From: Deltaproteobacteria bacterium Ga0077550 | Lineage (GTDB): Bacteria; Myxococcota_A; Polyangia; Nannocystales; Nannocystaceae | Length of the DNA stretch: 64,000 nt | Assembly: GCA_001464385.1 (NCBI GenBank) | Contig: LNFB01000325.1 | Span: 1-64,000 of the forward strand | Direction: 5' to 3' | Shown: positions 26,402 to 38,081 of the stretch, piece after piece | Position numbering within the stretch: the stretch's first letter is position 1 | Layout: each line of letters opens with the position of its first letter | Position numbers and translations under genes: made by a program | The notes under the pieces: model-generated | What the model saw: the letters and a program-made list of their open reading frames with translations, nothing else | What the model was told of the DNA's origin: nothing | Databases searched by the model: none

Positions 26402-27418
26402 TCAGCGCCCGTACCACCGCGCGAACGCAGCGCGGGTCATCGCGGCGCGGCTCGGCGCGTCGAGACCCGACCACGCCGCTGGCGCCGCGCTCGCCCGCTG
26501 CAGCACGTCGAACAGCGCGAGGTGCCGCCGCAGGGTCCGCTGCAGTCGATGGGGTTGCATGGGGTCGAACCACCCGAGCGGCCGCACGAGCTGCCGCGGG
26601 TTCTTCTTGATCCACATCCACGAGCCGAGCTCGAGCGTGAGCGGGAGGAAGGGTTGGTCCTGCCGCGAGCGTCGCTGCTCGTCGTACAGATGATCCCACA
26701 CGTCGCCGAGCGCCGTGTACGAGCCGGCCTGCGGCTCGATGCGGTAGACGTGGTTGGGCAGCGTGGCGTCGACGAGGTTCGCGAGCGCGAGGACCTCGGC
26801 GAGCTGGGGGATCGGCCGGCGGGTGCGGGCCCACGGGAACCACAGCCGGTCGACCAGCCCGAAGCCCGAGTGCACGTCGACGAGGATCGAGGCGCTCGCG
26901 CAGCTGACCCAGCGCCGCACGAACTCGCACAGCGCGAGCGTCTCGGCCTCCATCGGGCCGCCCTTCGGCCCGCGGAACCATGGCAGGCGCGGTGACCACC
27001 GGTGGCCGCCGACGAGCGGCGTCGCCACCCCGCCGACGCACGGCGCGTTGCGCATGAGGTCGACCCCGTTGCCGTTCGAGCGGCGCCGCAGCGCGACGCC
27101 GACGGGGTTCACCATCGGCAGCAGCGCGATGCGGCAGCGGGTCAGGCCGGCGCGCAACATGCCGTCCCACTGCAGCAGCGAGGCGAGCGTCGTGAGGTAC
27201 GCGAGGACGACCTGGGTGCCGATCCGCTCGAGGCCGTGCACGCCGCCGACGAGCGCGAACGTGGGCGCCGAGGGATCGCGGGCGCCGATCATCACCGCGA
27301 GGATCGGGACGCGCAGGTCCTCGTGCTCGATCTCGGCGAGCTGCTCGACCCAGGCGTCGTCCCCGAGTCGGTCGATGAGCTCGTGGAGTTGGTCCAGTTC
27401 CGGGAGATCATGCGGCAC
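26402..27418 (-). CDS. M14/aspartoacylase-like zinc metallo-hydrolase
   Basis: A 338-residue protein with the zinc carboxypeptidase/succinylglutamate desuccinylase fold. The first two zinc ligands are H61 and E64 (GGVHGLERIG). NGNGVDLMRN gives the Asn-Arg carboxylate clamp, VDVHSGFG the third ligand and LTLELGS the catalytic Glu. This set is complete, so an active deacylase or carboxypeptidase is likely. The GTG start at 27418 overlaps the stop of the upstream acyltransferase by 11 bases, so translation is coupled. It is the last gene of the GNAT-PlsC-M14 operon. Substrate unknown; an N-acylated amino acid or peptide is plausible. Confidence 0.82.
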   Translation of the reverse strand: MPHDLPELDQLHELIDRLGDDAWVEQLAEIEHEDLRVPILAVMIGARDPSAPTFALVGGVHGLERIGTQVVLAYLTTLASLLQWDGMLRAGLTRCRIALLPMVNPVGVALRRRSNGNGVDLMRNAPCVGGVATPLVGGHRWSPRLPWFRGPKGGPMEAETLALCEFVRRWVSCASASILVDVHSGFGLVDRLWFPWARTRRPIPQLAEVLALANLVDATLPNHVYRIEPQAGSYTALGDVWDHLYDEQRRSRQDQPFLPLTLELGSWMWIKKNPRQLVRPLGWFDPMQPHRLQRTLRRHLALFDVLQRASAAPAAWSGLDAPSRAAMTRAAFARWYGR

Positions 27419-28208
27419 GGGCGACCCGCGCGGGCGCGCCGTGATCCAGCATCGCGATCATCCGGCGCTGCACGTCGCGGGCGTACGCGCGCGGCTCCTG
27501 TTGCGCGACGATCGGCTCGCCGAACTCGACCCGCACGTGCAGCTCGGCGCGACCGAGGCTGCGGGCGTAGTGCGGCAGGAACCAGTCGCTGCCCACCCAC
27601 GCGGCGCCACGCCCCTCGTAGCGCAGCACCACCGGGACCACCGGCACGCCGAGGCGCGACGCGATGCCGAAGATGCCGCGGCGCAGCGGGAGCACCGAGT
27701 CGCCGTGCGAGGTGGTGCCCTCGGGGAAGACCAGCACCGGCACGCCGGCCTGCAGCGCCGCCATCGCGCGGCGCAGGGCACGGGCGCCATCGTAGGGATC
27801 GCCGCGGCGCACCAGCGTCACGCCGAGCGGCGCGAGCGAGCGGCCGAGCACCGGCCAGTCGCCGAGCTCGCGCTTGGCGATCGGCATCGCCGGCAGCAGC
27901 GACAGCAGCACCATGGGGTCGAAGTAGCCGACGTGGTTGGCGACGAGCACGACCGGCGCGCGGGGCAGCTCGCCGACGCGCTCGATGTGCAGCCCATGGA
28001 TCGCGCAGAGGTTCTCCGCCAGCCACGCGGCCCGATCGGCGCAGGCGTGGGGCGTGCGCTCGCCGAGGCGTCCGTCGAGCAGCGCGTCGGAGAGCAAGCT
28101 CGAGGAGCGCGAGAGCCGTCGGCTGACGCGGGCGATCGCGGCGATCGCCCGGACCGGCGCCTGCACGAACGCCGCGGGACGGCCGGAGATGAGGCCTGGG
28201 ACGCTCAC
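27408..28208 (-). CDS. plsC: lysophospholipid acyltransferase (PlsC family)
   Basis: A 266-residue glycerophospholipid acyltransferase. It has the HX4D catalytic motif at H92-D97 (NHVGYFDP), LVRRGDPYDGAR (motif II) and FPEGTTSHGD (motif III). It should transfer an acyl chain to a lyso-lipid at the membrane surface. The GTG start at 28208 overlaps the TGA of the GNAT gene (GTGA, 4 bases), and its own end overlaps the M14-like gene. Because it is embedded in this operon, its acceptor may not be lysophosphatidic acid. OlsA-type O-acyltransferases have the same motifs. Confidence 0.86.
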   Translation of the reverse strand: MSVPGLISGRPAAFVQAPVRAIAAIARVSRRLSRSSSLLSDALLDGRLGERTPHACADRAAWLAENLCAIHGLHIERVGELPRAPVVLVANHVGYFDPMVLLSLLPAMPIAKRELGDWPVLGRSLAPLGVTLVRRGDPYDGARALRRAMAALQAGVPVLVFPEGTTSHGDSVLPLRRGIFGIASRLGVPVVPVVLRYEGRGAAWVGSDWFLPHYARSLGRAELHVRVEFGEPIVAQQEPRAYARDVQRRMIAMLDHGAPARVARAA

Positions 28209-28777
28209 GACGCCGCTCCCAAGTGGCCCATGATCTGGTCGATGCCCTGGGTCGTCGGCGTGTGCTCGACCGCGCGGGGCCCGACCAGCCCGAGGCGCTG
28301 GTAGCGGCTGCGCAGCGCGTCGAAGCGCGCCGCGTCGATGCACGACAGGATGCGGCGGTCGCCGGGGCCGTAGTAGTCGAGCACCGACGCGACCTCGCGG
28401 GCGCCAAGCGTCGCGTGGAGGGCCCGGGCGGCGGCGTTGTCGGGGCTCACGGTGAACCAGCACGCGTCGACCTCGTCGACGATGGCGCGGACGAACCCCC
28501 GCAGCAGCAGCGCGACCGCCCGCGAGCCCTGGTGCTCGGGCACGACCGCGAGCGTGGTGCAGTGGGCCTCGCGGCCGCGCGTGAAGCACAGCAGGTAGCC
28601 GACCGGCTCGTCGCCGTGGAGCGCCACGAAGCACGTGGGCGCGTACACGTCACAGCACAGTCGCACGTAGTACGGCCCGAGCACGCCGGGCGGCTCGTCG
28701 CCGAAGATGCGCCGCTCGAGGCCCATGATGGCCACGAAGTCGTCGCTGCACAGGTTTCGGACCGAGTACTCGGACAT
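28205..28777 (-). CDS. GNAT-family N-acyl/acetyltransferase
   Basis: A 190-residue GNAT enzyme. The acyl-CoA pyrophosphate-binding region is LAVVPEHQGSRAVALLLRGF, followed by the N-A-A-A-R helix (SPDNAAARALHATLGAREV) and the Tyr-rich DYYGPGD. The start ATG 28777 has an excellent GGAGGAGG site 6 bases upstream, which decides it over the in-frame ATG at 28840. It is the first gene of a three-gene operon with GTGA coupling to plsC. GNAT plus PlsC recalls two-step acylation of an amino group and then a hydroxyl, but this chain is shorter than OlsB. Confidence 0.84.
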   Translation of the reverse strand: MSEYSVRNLCSDDFVAIMGLERRIFGDEPPGVLGPYYVRLCCDVYAPTCFVALHGDEPVGYLLCFTRGREAHCTTLAVVPEHQGSRAVALLLRGFVRAIVDEVDACWFTVSPDNAAARALHATLGAREVASVLDYYGPGDRRILSCIDAARFDALRSRYQRLGLVGPRAVEHTPTTQGIDQIMGHLGAAS

Positions 28778-28880
28778 GTCTGCCTCCTCCGACGGATCGC
28801 TCCGTGGAAGCAGGCTCGCGTAGGAGAGCGACGGGATCATGCCGGCTGCGCGACATGTCGATCACGGGATGGGGGAGGGC

Positions 28881-28930
28881 GGTCGAGTTCACCGGGGCGT
28901 CGCACGGCCGCCGCCTCGGCGCGACGCCGC
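28881..28930 (+). repeat. copy A of a 50-bp direct repeat
   Basis: Matches 30231-30280 at 40 of 50 positions with no gaps. The conserved ends are TCGAGTTCACC and CTCGGCGCGACGCCGC-like. The two copies flank the 403-residue gene. Confidence 0.6.
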
Positions 28931-28947
28931 TCCCCCGCGACAGCCCC

Positions 28948-30159
28948 TCAACACGGGCAGTAGAACACCTCGAAGCGCGACGTGTGCCCCTGCAGCGCGT
29001 CCGTCTCGCTCACCAGGCTGCTCTGGTACAGCAGCTCGTACTGACCGTCGAGATCCGCATCGAACATCGCGAGCGGCCCGGTCGAGTGCGACGTCCGCTC
29101 GAAGCCACCGTTGGTGACGAGGTCGACGGCGGTGATCGAGGTGTCGCCGTAGTCGCCGCAGCCCTCGGGCGCCTCGCCGAACTCGAGCTCGACGACGCGC
29201 GCGGTGCCGCTGGCGTCGTGCCACTCCCGCACGATCGCGGGGTGCTCGGCTGCGAGGGCGTCCCAGGTCGGCAGCGACTCGCGCTGATCCTCGGAGAGCT
29301 CGCGCTCCCATTCGGCGTAGCGCGCCTTGGTGTCGGCGAGCTCGGCGGAGGACTCGAACGCGGCGAGCCGCTGGGCCGTGATCGACGTCGAGGCGTCCGC
29401 GAGGTGCAGGAGGTTCGGTGCCGGCAGCTCGGCGTCGCGGGCCCACAACCCGCCCGCGCACGACGTGTCGCTGACGAGCGGCGCCACCAACCACGGACGG
29501 TTCGCCTCGGGGTCGAGCGCGGCCCAGACCTTCGCGCGGATCTCCTTGTCCGAGTGGACCTCGCGCTCGAAGGCCTCGTAGGGATCCTCGTCGCCCTGCT
29601 CGGGGTCCCACTCCTGCTCCTCGTGGCTGCCGTGGAAGACGTCGAACAGCGACGGGCCGTCGTGCTGCGCGAGGACCGAGAGCTCGCCCAGTCGCGCGGT
29701 GCAGACCTTGCCGTCCGGGCCGTAGACGTCGAAGCTGCGGCCGCGCTGCGCCACGTGGGCCGCGGGGAGCTTCGCGACGTCGGCGGCCTTCGCCGCGCGG
29801 AACTGGCCCGGGCCGGCGTGCGCGCGGAGGCGACCCTGGCCCCACGCACGGTCGGCCTCGGTGGTGAGCACGAGCCCGGCGTCGTTGACGAAGGCGAAGC
29901 GGATGCGGTCGTCGTCGGCGGGCGTGGCCTCGACGATCGGCGCGGGCGTCGTCGGGACCGCGGGCGCCTGCACGACGGGGATCGTCGGCTCGACCGCGAT
30001 CGCCGGGTCCGTCACCGCCTCCTGCGGCGCGGCGACCTCGACGATCTCCACCACCTCCACGACCTCGGGCTCGACGACCTCGGACTCGAGGGTCAGGGCG
30101 TAACCGAGCGGCCCCAGCAACAGGCCCAGACCCACCGTGAACTCGATCCCGCGTCGCAT
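28948..30159 (-). CDS. N-terminally anchored protein of unknown function
   Basis: A 403-residue protein with one N-terminal hydrophobic helix (about residues 6-24). A Val/Glu/Pro-rich linker follows (about 25-80, with EVVEPEVVEVVEIVEV), then a soluble region with acidic helices (about 190-330). The C-terminal part has an FG-GAP-like strand (MFDADLDGQYELLYQSSL) and ends in two cysteines (FYCPC). A periplasmic or surface location is likely. The start ATG 30159 immediately precedes the hydrophobic helix. It lies between two copies of a 50-bp repeat. No family recognised. Confidence 0.72.
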   Translation of the reverse strand: MRRGIEFTVGLGLLLGPLGYALTLESEVVEPEVVEVVEIVEVAAPQEAVTDPAIAVEPTIPVVQAPAVPTTPAPIVEATPADDDRIRFAFVNDAGLVLTTEADRAWGQGRLRAHAGPGQFRAAKAADVAKLPAAHVAQRGRSFDVYGPDGKVCTARLGELSVLAQHDGPSLFDVFHGSHEEQEWDPEQGDEDPYEAFEREVHSDKEIRAKVWAALDPEANRPWLVAPLVSDTSCAGGLWARDAELPAPNLLHLADASTSITAQRLAAFESSAELADTKARYAEWERELSEDQRESLPTWDALAAEHPAIVREWHDASGTARVVELEFGEAPEGCGDYGDTSITAVDLVTNGGFERTSHSTGPLAMFDADLDGQYELLYQSSLVSETDALQGHTSRFEVFYCPC

Positions 30160-30230
30160 CGGCAGCGTCGACGCGCGATGGACCCGGCGTATTTCGGCCG
30201 CGCTCGGCACGGGCGCAGGTCCGCGACCGC

Positions 30231-30280
30231 GATCGAGTTCACCTCCGCGCCGCATTCTCGCCGCATCGGCGCGACGCCGC
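30231..30280 (+). repeat. copy B of a 50-bp direct repeat
   Basis: Partner of 28881-28930 (80 percent identity, gapless), just upstream of the ureohydrolase start. Its first 12 bases, GATCGAGTTCAC, are also present as an exact inverted copy at 30137-30148. Confidence 0.6.
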
Positions 30281-30297
30281 CCGCCCTAGGCTCGCGC

Positions 30298-31251
30298 ATG
30301 CAACAGCAGTCGTTCGAGAGCTACGTGCGCCACGGCCAGACGCCGTTCTTCCGCCTGCCCGTCGTCGACGAGGGCCGCGCCGGCCGCGAGCGCTACCTCG
30401 GCTGCGACGCGGCGCTGATCGGCGTGCCGTACGACGCCGGGACGACCTACCGCTCGGGGGCCCGCCTCGCGCCGTACCACGTGCGCCGCGTCAGCGCGCT
30501 GGTGCCCGGCTACCACCCGACCCACCGACTCGACGTGTTCCAGACGCTCGCCGCCGTCGACTGCGGCAACGTCATGGCGCCGCCGTTCAACGCAGGTGCC
30601 ATGCGCGAGCTGGTCCACGCCGAGGTCGCCGCGGTGCTCGAGGCCGGCTCGACGCCGTTCGTCATCGGCGGCGATCACAGCGTGAGCCTGCCGGTGCTGC
30701 GGGCGCTCGCCGAGCGCCACGGGCCCGTCGCGCTGGTCCACATCGACGCGCACTTCGACTGCAGCGCCGCGGAGAACTGGGGCGAGAACTTCCACCACGG
30801 CACGCCGGTCCGCAACGCGGTCGAGGAGGGGCTGATCGCGCCCGAGCAGCTGTTCCAGATCGGCCTGCGCGGCCCGTGGGGCGGCGAGTCGGACGCGGCG
30901 ATGCCCGAGGCCTTCGGGGCGATGCACGTGCTCGCCGACGAACTCGGCACGACCGGCGCCGCCACGGTCGCCAAGCGCATCGTCGAGCGCGTCGGCGATC
31001 GCCCCGTGTACCTGTCGATCGACATCGACGCGGTGGATCCCGCGTACGCGCCCGGGACCGGGACGCCGGTGCCCGGCGGGATGACGTCGCGCGAGCTGCT
31101 CGGTCTGCTGCGCGGCCTCGCGGGGGTGAAGGTCTGCGGCTGCGATGTGGTCGAGGTGACGCCGATGCTGGATCACGCGGACGTGACGTGTTTGCTGGCG
31201 GCGTATGCGTTGTACGAGGGGGTGGCGCTGGCGGCGATTGCCCGGGTGTGA
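30298..31251 (+). CDS. agmatinase/arginase-family ureohydrolase
   Basis: A 317-residue Mn-dependent ureohydrolase. Metal ligands are seen in GGDHS, IDAHFDC and SIDIDAVDPAYAPGTGTPVPGG, all intact. The N-terminal GVPYDAGTTYRSGARLAP pattern and the absence of arginase-specific loops favour agmatinase or a guanidino-acid hydrolase over arginase. The enzyme would release urea from agmatine (giving putrescine) or a similar guanidine. ATG 30298 gives the usual family length. No other polyamine gene is adjacent. The stop lies inside a hairpin shared with the convergent gene. Confidence 0.9.
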   Translation: MQQQSFESYVRHGQTPFFRLPVVDEGRAGRERYLGCDAALIGVPYDAGTTYRSGARLAPYHVRRVSALVPGYHPTHRLDVFQTLAAVDCGNVMAPPFNAGAMRELVHAEVAAVLEAGSTPFVIGGDHSVSLPVLRALAERHGPVALVHIDAHFDCSAAENWGENFHHGTPVRNAVEEGLIAPEQLFQIGLRGPWGGESDAAMPEAFGAMHVLADELGTTGAATVAKRIVERVGDRPVYLSIDIDAVDPAYAPGTGTPVPGGMTSRELLGLLRGLAGVKVCGCDVVEVTPMLDHADVTCLLAAYALYEGVALAAIARV

Positions 31252-31264
31252 GGGGCTACCCCTC
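31250..31264. terminator. hairpin containing both stop codons of a convergent pair
   Basis: GAGGGG-CTA-CCCCTC, a 6-bp stem with a 3-base loop. The stem includes part of the TGA of the ureohydrolase (31249-31251), and the loop edge holds the CTA (TAG) of the leftward gene at 31256. Bidirectional. Confidence 0.5.
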
Positions 31265-32356
31265 CGGCCGCTCGTCCACCTTCTCCAACCCACCCCCCGG
31301 CGGCACCGTCACCGGATCCAGTCGGCTCGCCCCATCCGGGTGCCGTCGCACCGGCCCCGACTCCCCGCGCTTGGGCACGATCGGGATGATCGGCACCGAC
31401 ACCATCGATGCGCCCGAGCGATCCGCGAAGCTCCCGCGCGCGGGCGCGCTGGCGACCGGCGCCTCGCGGCGCGCGAGCCAGACGCCGATCAACCACACGA
31501 TCACCGCCGCCGCGAGTCCCCACGTCGCGACCTCGGCCGCGAGCGTCCCGGGGACGAGGCCCGCGGTGCGGAGCTCCTCGCTGCGATCCGCGAGCGCCCG
31601 CCCCGTGAGCAACGCGGCCACCACCGCCAGCACGACGCAGAGCCCCGCGACCACGCGACCGATGCTGCGGGCGCTCGCGCCGAACGGCCGCCGCCACATC
31701 GCGACACCGAACACCGCCGCGATCCCCAGCCCACCGCCGAGCACCACGCGGGTCCGCCACGCGCCGCGATCGAAGCTCGGTCGCTGCGCCGCGACGCCGG
31801 TGAGGCTGTCGCGGACCTCGGTGAACGTGCGCCCGTACAGCGCCGCCTCGTCGGCGAGGGCGCACTGCACCAGCAGCGCGCGCGTCGTGTCGCTCGCGAC
31901 CACGTCGGCGCGGTAGAACAACCGCTCGTGCTCCCACGTCGCGCCCGTGCGCGGCACACCGTCGGCGAGGTCCTCGCGCGAAGGCTCGGCCGCGTCGACC
32001 CCGGGCACGCCCGCGAGCGCAGCCGCGAACTCGACCGCGTCACCGGCCCCGAACGCGCCGTCGATCTCGACCAGCGCGATCGTCTCGGCGAAGCCATCGC
32101 GGGCACCCGGCGTGTACACCGACAGCACGCGCGCGTCGCTGCGACCCTGCAACCACCGACGCACGCGCCGCGCCGCCGCGCCGTCCTCGTCGCGCTCCCA
32201 GCCGACGGGGGCCCGCAGCGCGACCTCGGCGTGGGCGGTCGCCGCGGTGCCGAGGACGGCCGCCACTGCCACCACCTGCACCGCCCCGGTCCACTGTCCC
32301 AGTCCGACCACGTCAGTTTCCAGTAGAACACGCCCGGGGCTTGCCTGGGCAGGCAT
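31256..32356 (-). CDS. membrane protein with N-terminal signal and two C-terminal helices
   Basis: A 366-residue protein. After a leader segment (about residues 22-43, TGAVQVVAVAAVLGTAATAHA) there is a periplasmic domain of about 150 residues (APVGWERDEDGAAARRVRRW ... VEIDGAFGAGDAVEFAAALAG). Then come three hydrophobic helices (about 205, 230 and 275) and a cytoplasmic Pro/Arg-rich tail. The domain has no family I recognise. ATG 32356 gives a long n-region; GTG 32311 would give a more typical signal peptide and leave more room for the divergent sahR promoter. Start uncertain. Confidence 0.72.
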   Translation of the reverse strand: MPAQASPGRVLLETDVVGLGQWTGAVQVVAVAAVLGTAATAHAEVALRAPVGWERDEDGAAARRVRRWLQGRSDARVLSVYTPGARDGFAETIALVEIDGAFGAGDAVEFAAALAGVPGVDAAEPSREDLADGVPRTGATWEHERLFYRADVVASDTTRALLVQCALADEAALYGRTFTEVRDSLTGVAAQRPSFDRGAWRTRVVLGGGLGIAAVFGVAMWRRPFGASARSIGRVVAGLCVVLAVVAALLTGRALADRSEELRTAGLVPGTLAAEVATWGLAAAVIVWLIGVWLARREAPVASAPARGSFADRSGASMVSVPIIPIVPKRGESGPVRRHPDGASRLDPVTVPPGGGLEKVDERPEG

Positions 32357-32360
32357 CGTC

Positions 32361-32396
32361 GCCTATTATCTCCCAATCCAGATACACGGATAGACG
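32361..32396 (+). promoter_or_regulatory. AT-rich island with inverted repeat before sahR-metH
   Basis: In a window of extreme GC content, this short segment is AT-rich. It holds the inverted repeat TATCT-N8-AGATA (32367-32384) and a further GGATA at 32388-32392, 8 to 33 bases before the TTG start at 32400. It is a good candidate for the promoter and operator of the sahR-metH operon, possibly autoregulated. Confidence 0.45.
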
Positions 32397-32399
32397 ACC

Positions 32400-33430
32400 T
32401 TGTCCGACCTCGCCGCCACCAGCGGGCTCCTCGCCCTCTTCGCCGACCCGACCCGCATGCGACTGCTGCGGCTGCTCGAGGCGCACGAGCTGTCGGTGGC
32501 CGAGCTGACGCGGATCACGGCGGTGCCGCAGCCGCGGGTGTCGACGCACCTCGGCAAGCTCAAGGACGCGGGCCTGATCCGCGATCGTCGGGTGGGGACC
32601 TCGACCTTCTATCGCATGGACGCGGTCCGATTGCCCGAGGGCGTGCGCCTGGCATGGCGGGCCATTGCGGGACAGCTCGACGACGCGGTGCTCGCCGACG
32701 ACGCCACCCACTGCGACGAGGTGATCTCGGCGCGCGTGAGCGCGACGCACTGGGCCGACGCGGTGGCGGGACAGATGGAGCACCACTACTCCCCGGGCCG
32801 CACGTGGGAGGCGACCGCGCGCGCGTTCGTGGGGCTCGTGCACCTCGGTGACGTCCTCGATGTGGGGTCCGGCGACGGCGTCATCGCCCAGCTCCTGGCG
32901 CCCCGAGCGCGCCGGTACGTGTGCCTCGATCGCAGCGCCAAGGTGATCGACGCCGCCGCCGCGCGCCTCGGCCAGCTGGCCAACGTCGAGTTCGTCTGCG
33001 GCGACATGCACGACGTGCCGGTCCCCGACGCCAGCTTCGATCACGTGCTGTCGTTCTCGGTGCTCACCTACGCCGACGATCCGACGCGCTGCATCGCCGA
33101 GTGGTTCCGGGTGTTGCGCCCCGGAGGTTCGCTCGTGCTCGTCACCCTCGACGAGCACCGCCACCAGGAGCTCGCGGACGCCTACGAGCACCTGCACTGC
33201 GGCTTCGAGCCCGCGCAGCTCGCCGAGACGCTCGCCGCCGCCGGCTTCGACGTCGATCGCTGCGACGTCGCGGCCCGCGAGCGCCGCAAGCCCTACTTCG
33301 ACGTCGTCTGCGCCTTCGCGCGTCGACCCGACGTCGCGACGCCGCGCGCCCCGAGGCGCCCGGCCAACGATCGCACCTCCACCGCCGCGCCGCGCACCGG
33401 CACAGGCGGCCAAGCCCCCCGGAGATCGCC

Positions 33431-33434
<4 letters not shown>
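32400..33434 (+). CDS. sahR: SahR-like regulator: ArsR-type HTH fused to SAM-methyltransferase fold
   Basis: A 344-residue protein. Residues 1-85 are an ArsR/SmtB winged helix ([38 protein letters not shown]). Residues about 130-290 form a class I methyltransferase fold with [12 protein letters not shown] (SAM/SAH site) and [16 protein letters not shown]. The tail is basic and disordered. This architecture, next to metH, is that of SahR, the S-adenosylhomocysteine-responsive regulator of methionine-cycle genes in proteobacteria. Assignment by architecture and context. The start is TTG 32400, since the next ATG lies inside the HTH. Its TGA overlaps the metH GTG (GTGA), so both are cotranslated. 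Confidence 0.85.
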
Positions 33435-37123
<3,689 letters not shown>

Positions 37124-37125
37124 TC

Positions 37126-37554
37126 ATGGAGCTCCGCGGGCGCTGCCACTGCGGCAACATCGACCTGGTCCTGCACTGGACCGGGGATCCCCACGGGATC
37201 CCGGCGCGCGCGTGCGGGTGCACGTTCTGCACGGCCCACGGCGCGGTCTGGACCTGTCACCCGCAGGCGCGGCTCGAGGTCACGATCCGCGAGCCCGCGC
37301 ACGTCTCCGAGTATGCGTTCGGCACCGAGACCGCGCAGTTCCGGGTGTGCACGCGCTGCGGCGTGGTGCCGCTGTCGACGAGCACGATCGACGGGGTCGT
37401 GTACGCGGTCGTCAACGTGCGGACGCTGAAGGGTGTGGACCCGGGGGATCTGCGGCACGCGAGCGCGGACTTCGACGGTGAGGCGCTCGAGGATCGGCTG
37501 GCCCGACGCTCGCGCAACTGGATCGCAGACGTCCGCGTCGCGACCGCGAGCTGA
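37126..37554 (+). CDS. GFA/CENP-V-family zinc protein
   Basis: A 142-residue protein of the glutathione-dependent formaldehyde-activating (GFA/Mss4-like) fold. Zinc cysteines are seen in GRCHCGNID, CGCTFCTAHGAVWTC and CTRCGVVPL. Family members were proposed to speed formaldehyde-glutathione adduct formation, though true catalysis is disputed. It starts 2 bases after metH, so it is in the same transcript. Since folate one-carbon units and formaldehyde are linked, the position is sensible but not proof of role. Confidence 0.88.
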   Translation: MELRGRCHCGNIDLVLHWTGDPHGIPARACGCTFCTAHGAVWTCHPQARLEVTIREPAHVSEYAFGTETAQFRVCTRCGVVPLSTSTIDGVVYAVVNVRTLKGVDPGDLRHASADFDGEALEDRLARRSRNWIADVRVATAS

Positions 37555-37555
37555 G

Positions 37556-38002
37556 TCAGCCCGTCGGGCGCAGCGTCACGACGCGCTCGCCCAGCGTTCG
37601 CCACGTCATGTCGTCGATGTCGCGGAGCAGGTCGGCGTCGCGGCCGCCTCCCCGCGACGCAGCGTCGATCAACACGAGCAGCGGTCCCGCCTCGCGGCGC
37701 GCGGCGGCGTCGAGCTCGAGCAGTCGCATCGACCAGCCGGCGAAGATCGCCCGGTCGACGCGCTGGCTGCGGATGAGGATCACGTCGCGGTGCCTGGGAT
37801 CGGCGACGATCCGGCCGAACAGCGCCCGCACAGCCTCGGTCGGCCCCTCGATCACCTGCATGAACACCTCGCCGAAGGCCAGCAGCATGCCGGTCACGCC
37901 GATCGTCGCGTTGTGCCGCTGGGCCGCCTCGACGATCGCCTGCACGTCCGCGGGGGACATCGGGCGCGCGAAGCGGCTGACATACTTGAGCCGCGTGAGC
38001 AT
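37556..38002 (-). CDS. BLUF-domain blue-light photoreceptor
   Basis: A 148-residue protein that is almost only a BLUF domain binding FAD. The key residues are all in place: Tyr7 (KYVS), Asn31, Gln49 (FMQVIEG), Trp90 and Met92 (GWSM). These form the light-switching hydrogen-bond network around the flavin. The C-terminal about 50 residues are helical and could be the output cap. No effector domain is fused, so it must act through a partner. ATG 38002 puts Tyr7 at the position expected for short BLUF proteins. Convergent with the GFA gene. Confidence 0.92.
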   Translation of the reverse strand: MLTRLKYVSRFARPMSPADVQAIVEAAQRHNATIGVTGMLLAFGEVFMQVIEGPTEAVRALFGRIVADPRHRDVILIRSQRVDRAIFAGWSMRLLELDAAARREAGPLLVLIDAASRGGGRDADLLRDIDDMTWRTLGERVVTLRPTG

Positions 38003-38081
38003 CGATGGCCCACATCGGCAATGGGTCGAGGTCCTTGAAGCGACCCGCGCGCGGGGCACTCGGCCGCAATCGGTGCGGCCC

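Noticed and set aside
26402-28777. Ornithine-lipid OlsB-OlsA pair
   Set aside because: The GNAT is much shorter than OlsB and lacks its features; PlsC alone does not prove it. Kept only as an analogy.
28881-30280. Insertion sequence between the direct repeats
   Set aside because: No transposase and no terminal inverted repeats; the enclosed gene looks native in codon use.
32357-32399. Cobalamin or SAM riboswitch before sahR-metH
   Set aside because: The leader is only about 40 bases and cannot hold either aptamer.
37550-37560. GCTGAGTCAGC palindrome as a terminator
   Set aside because: A one-base loop cannot form; the inverted repeat is too short to claim function.
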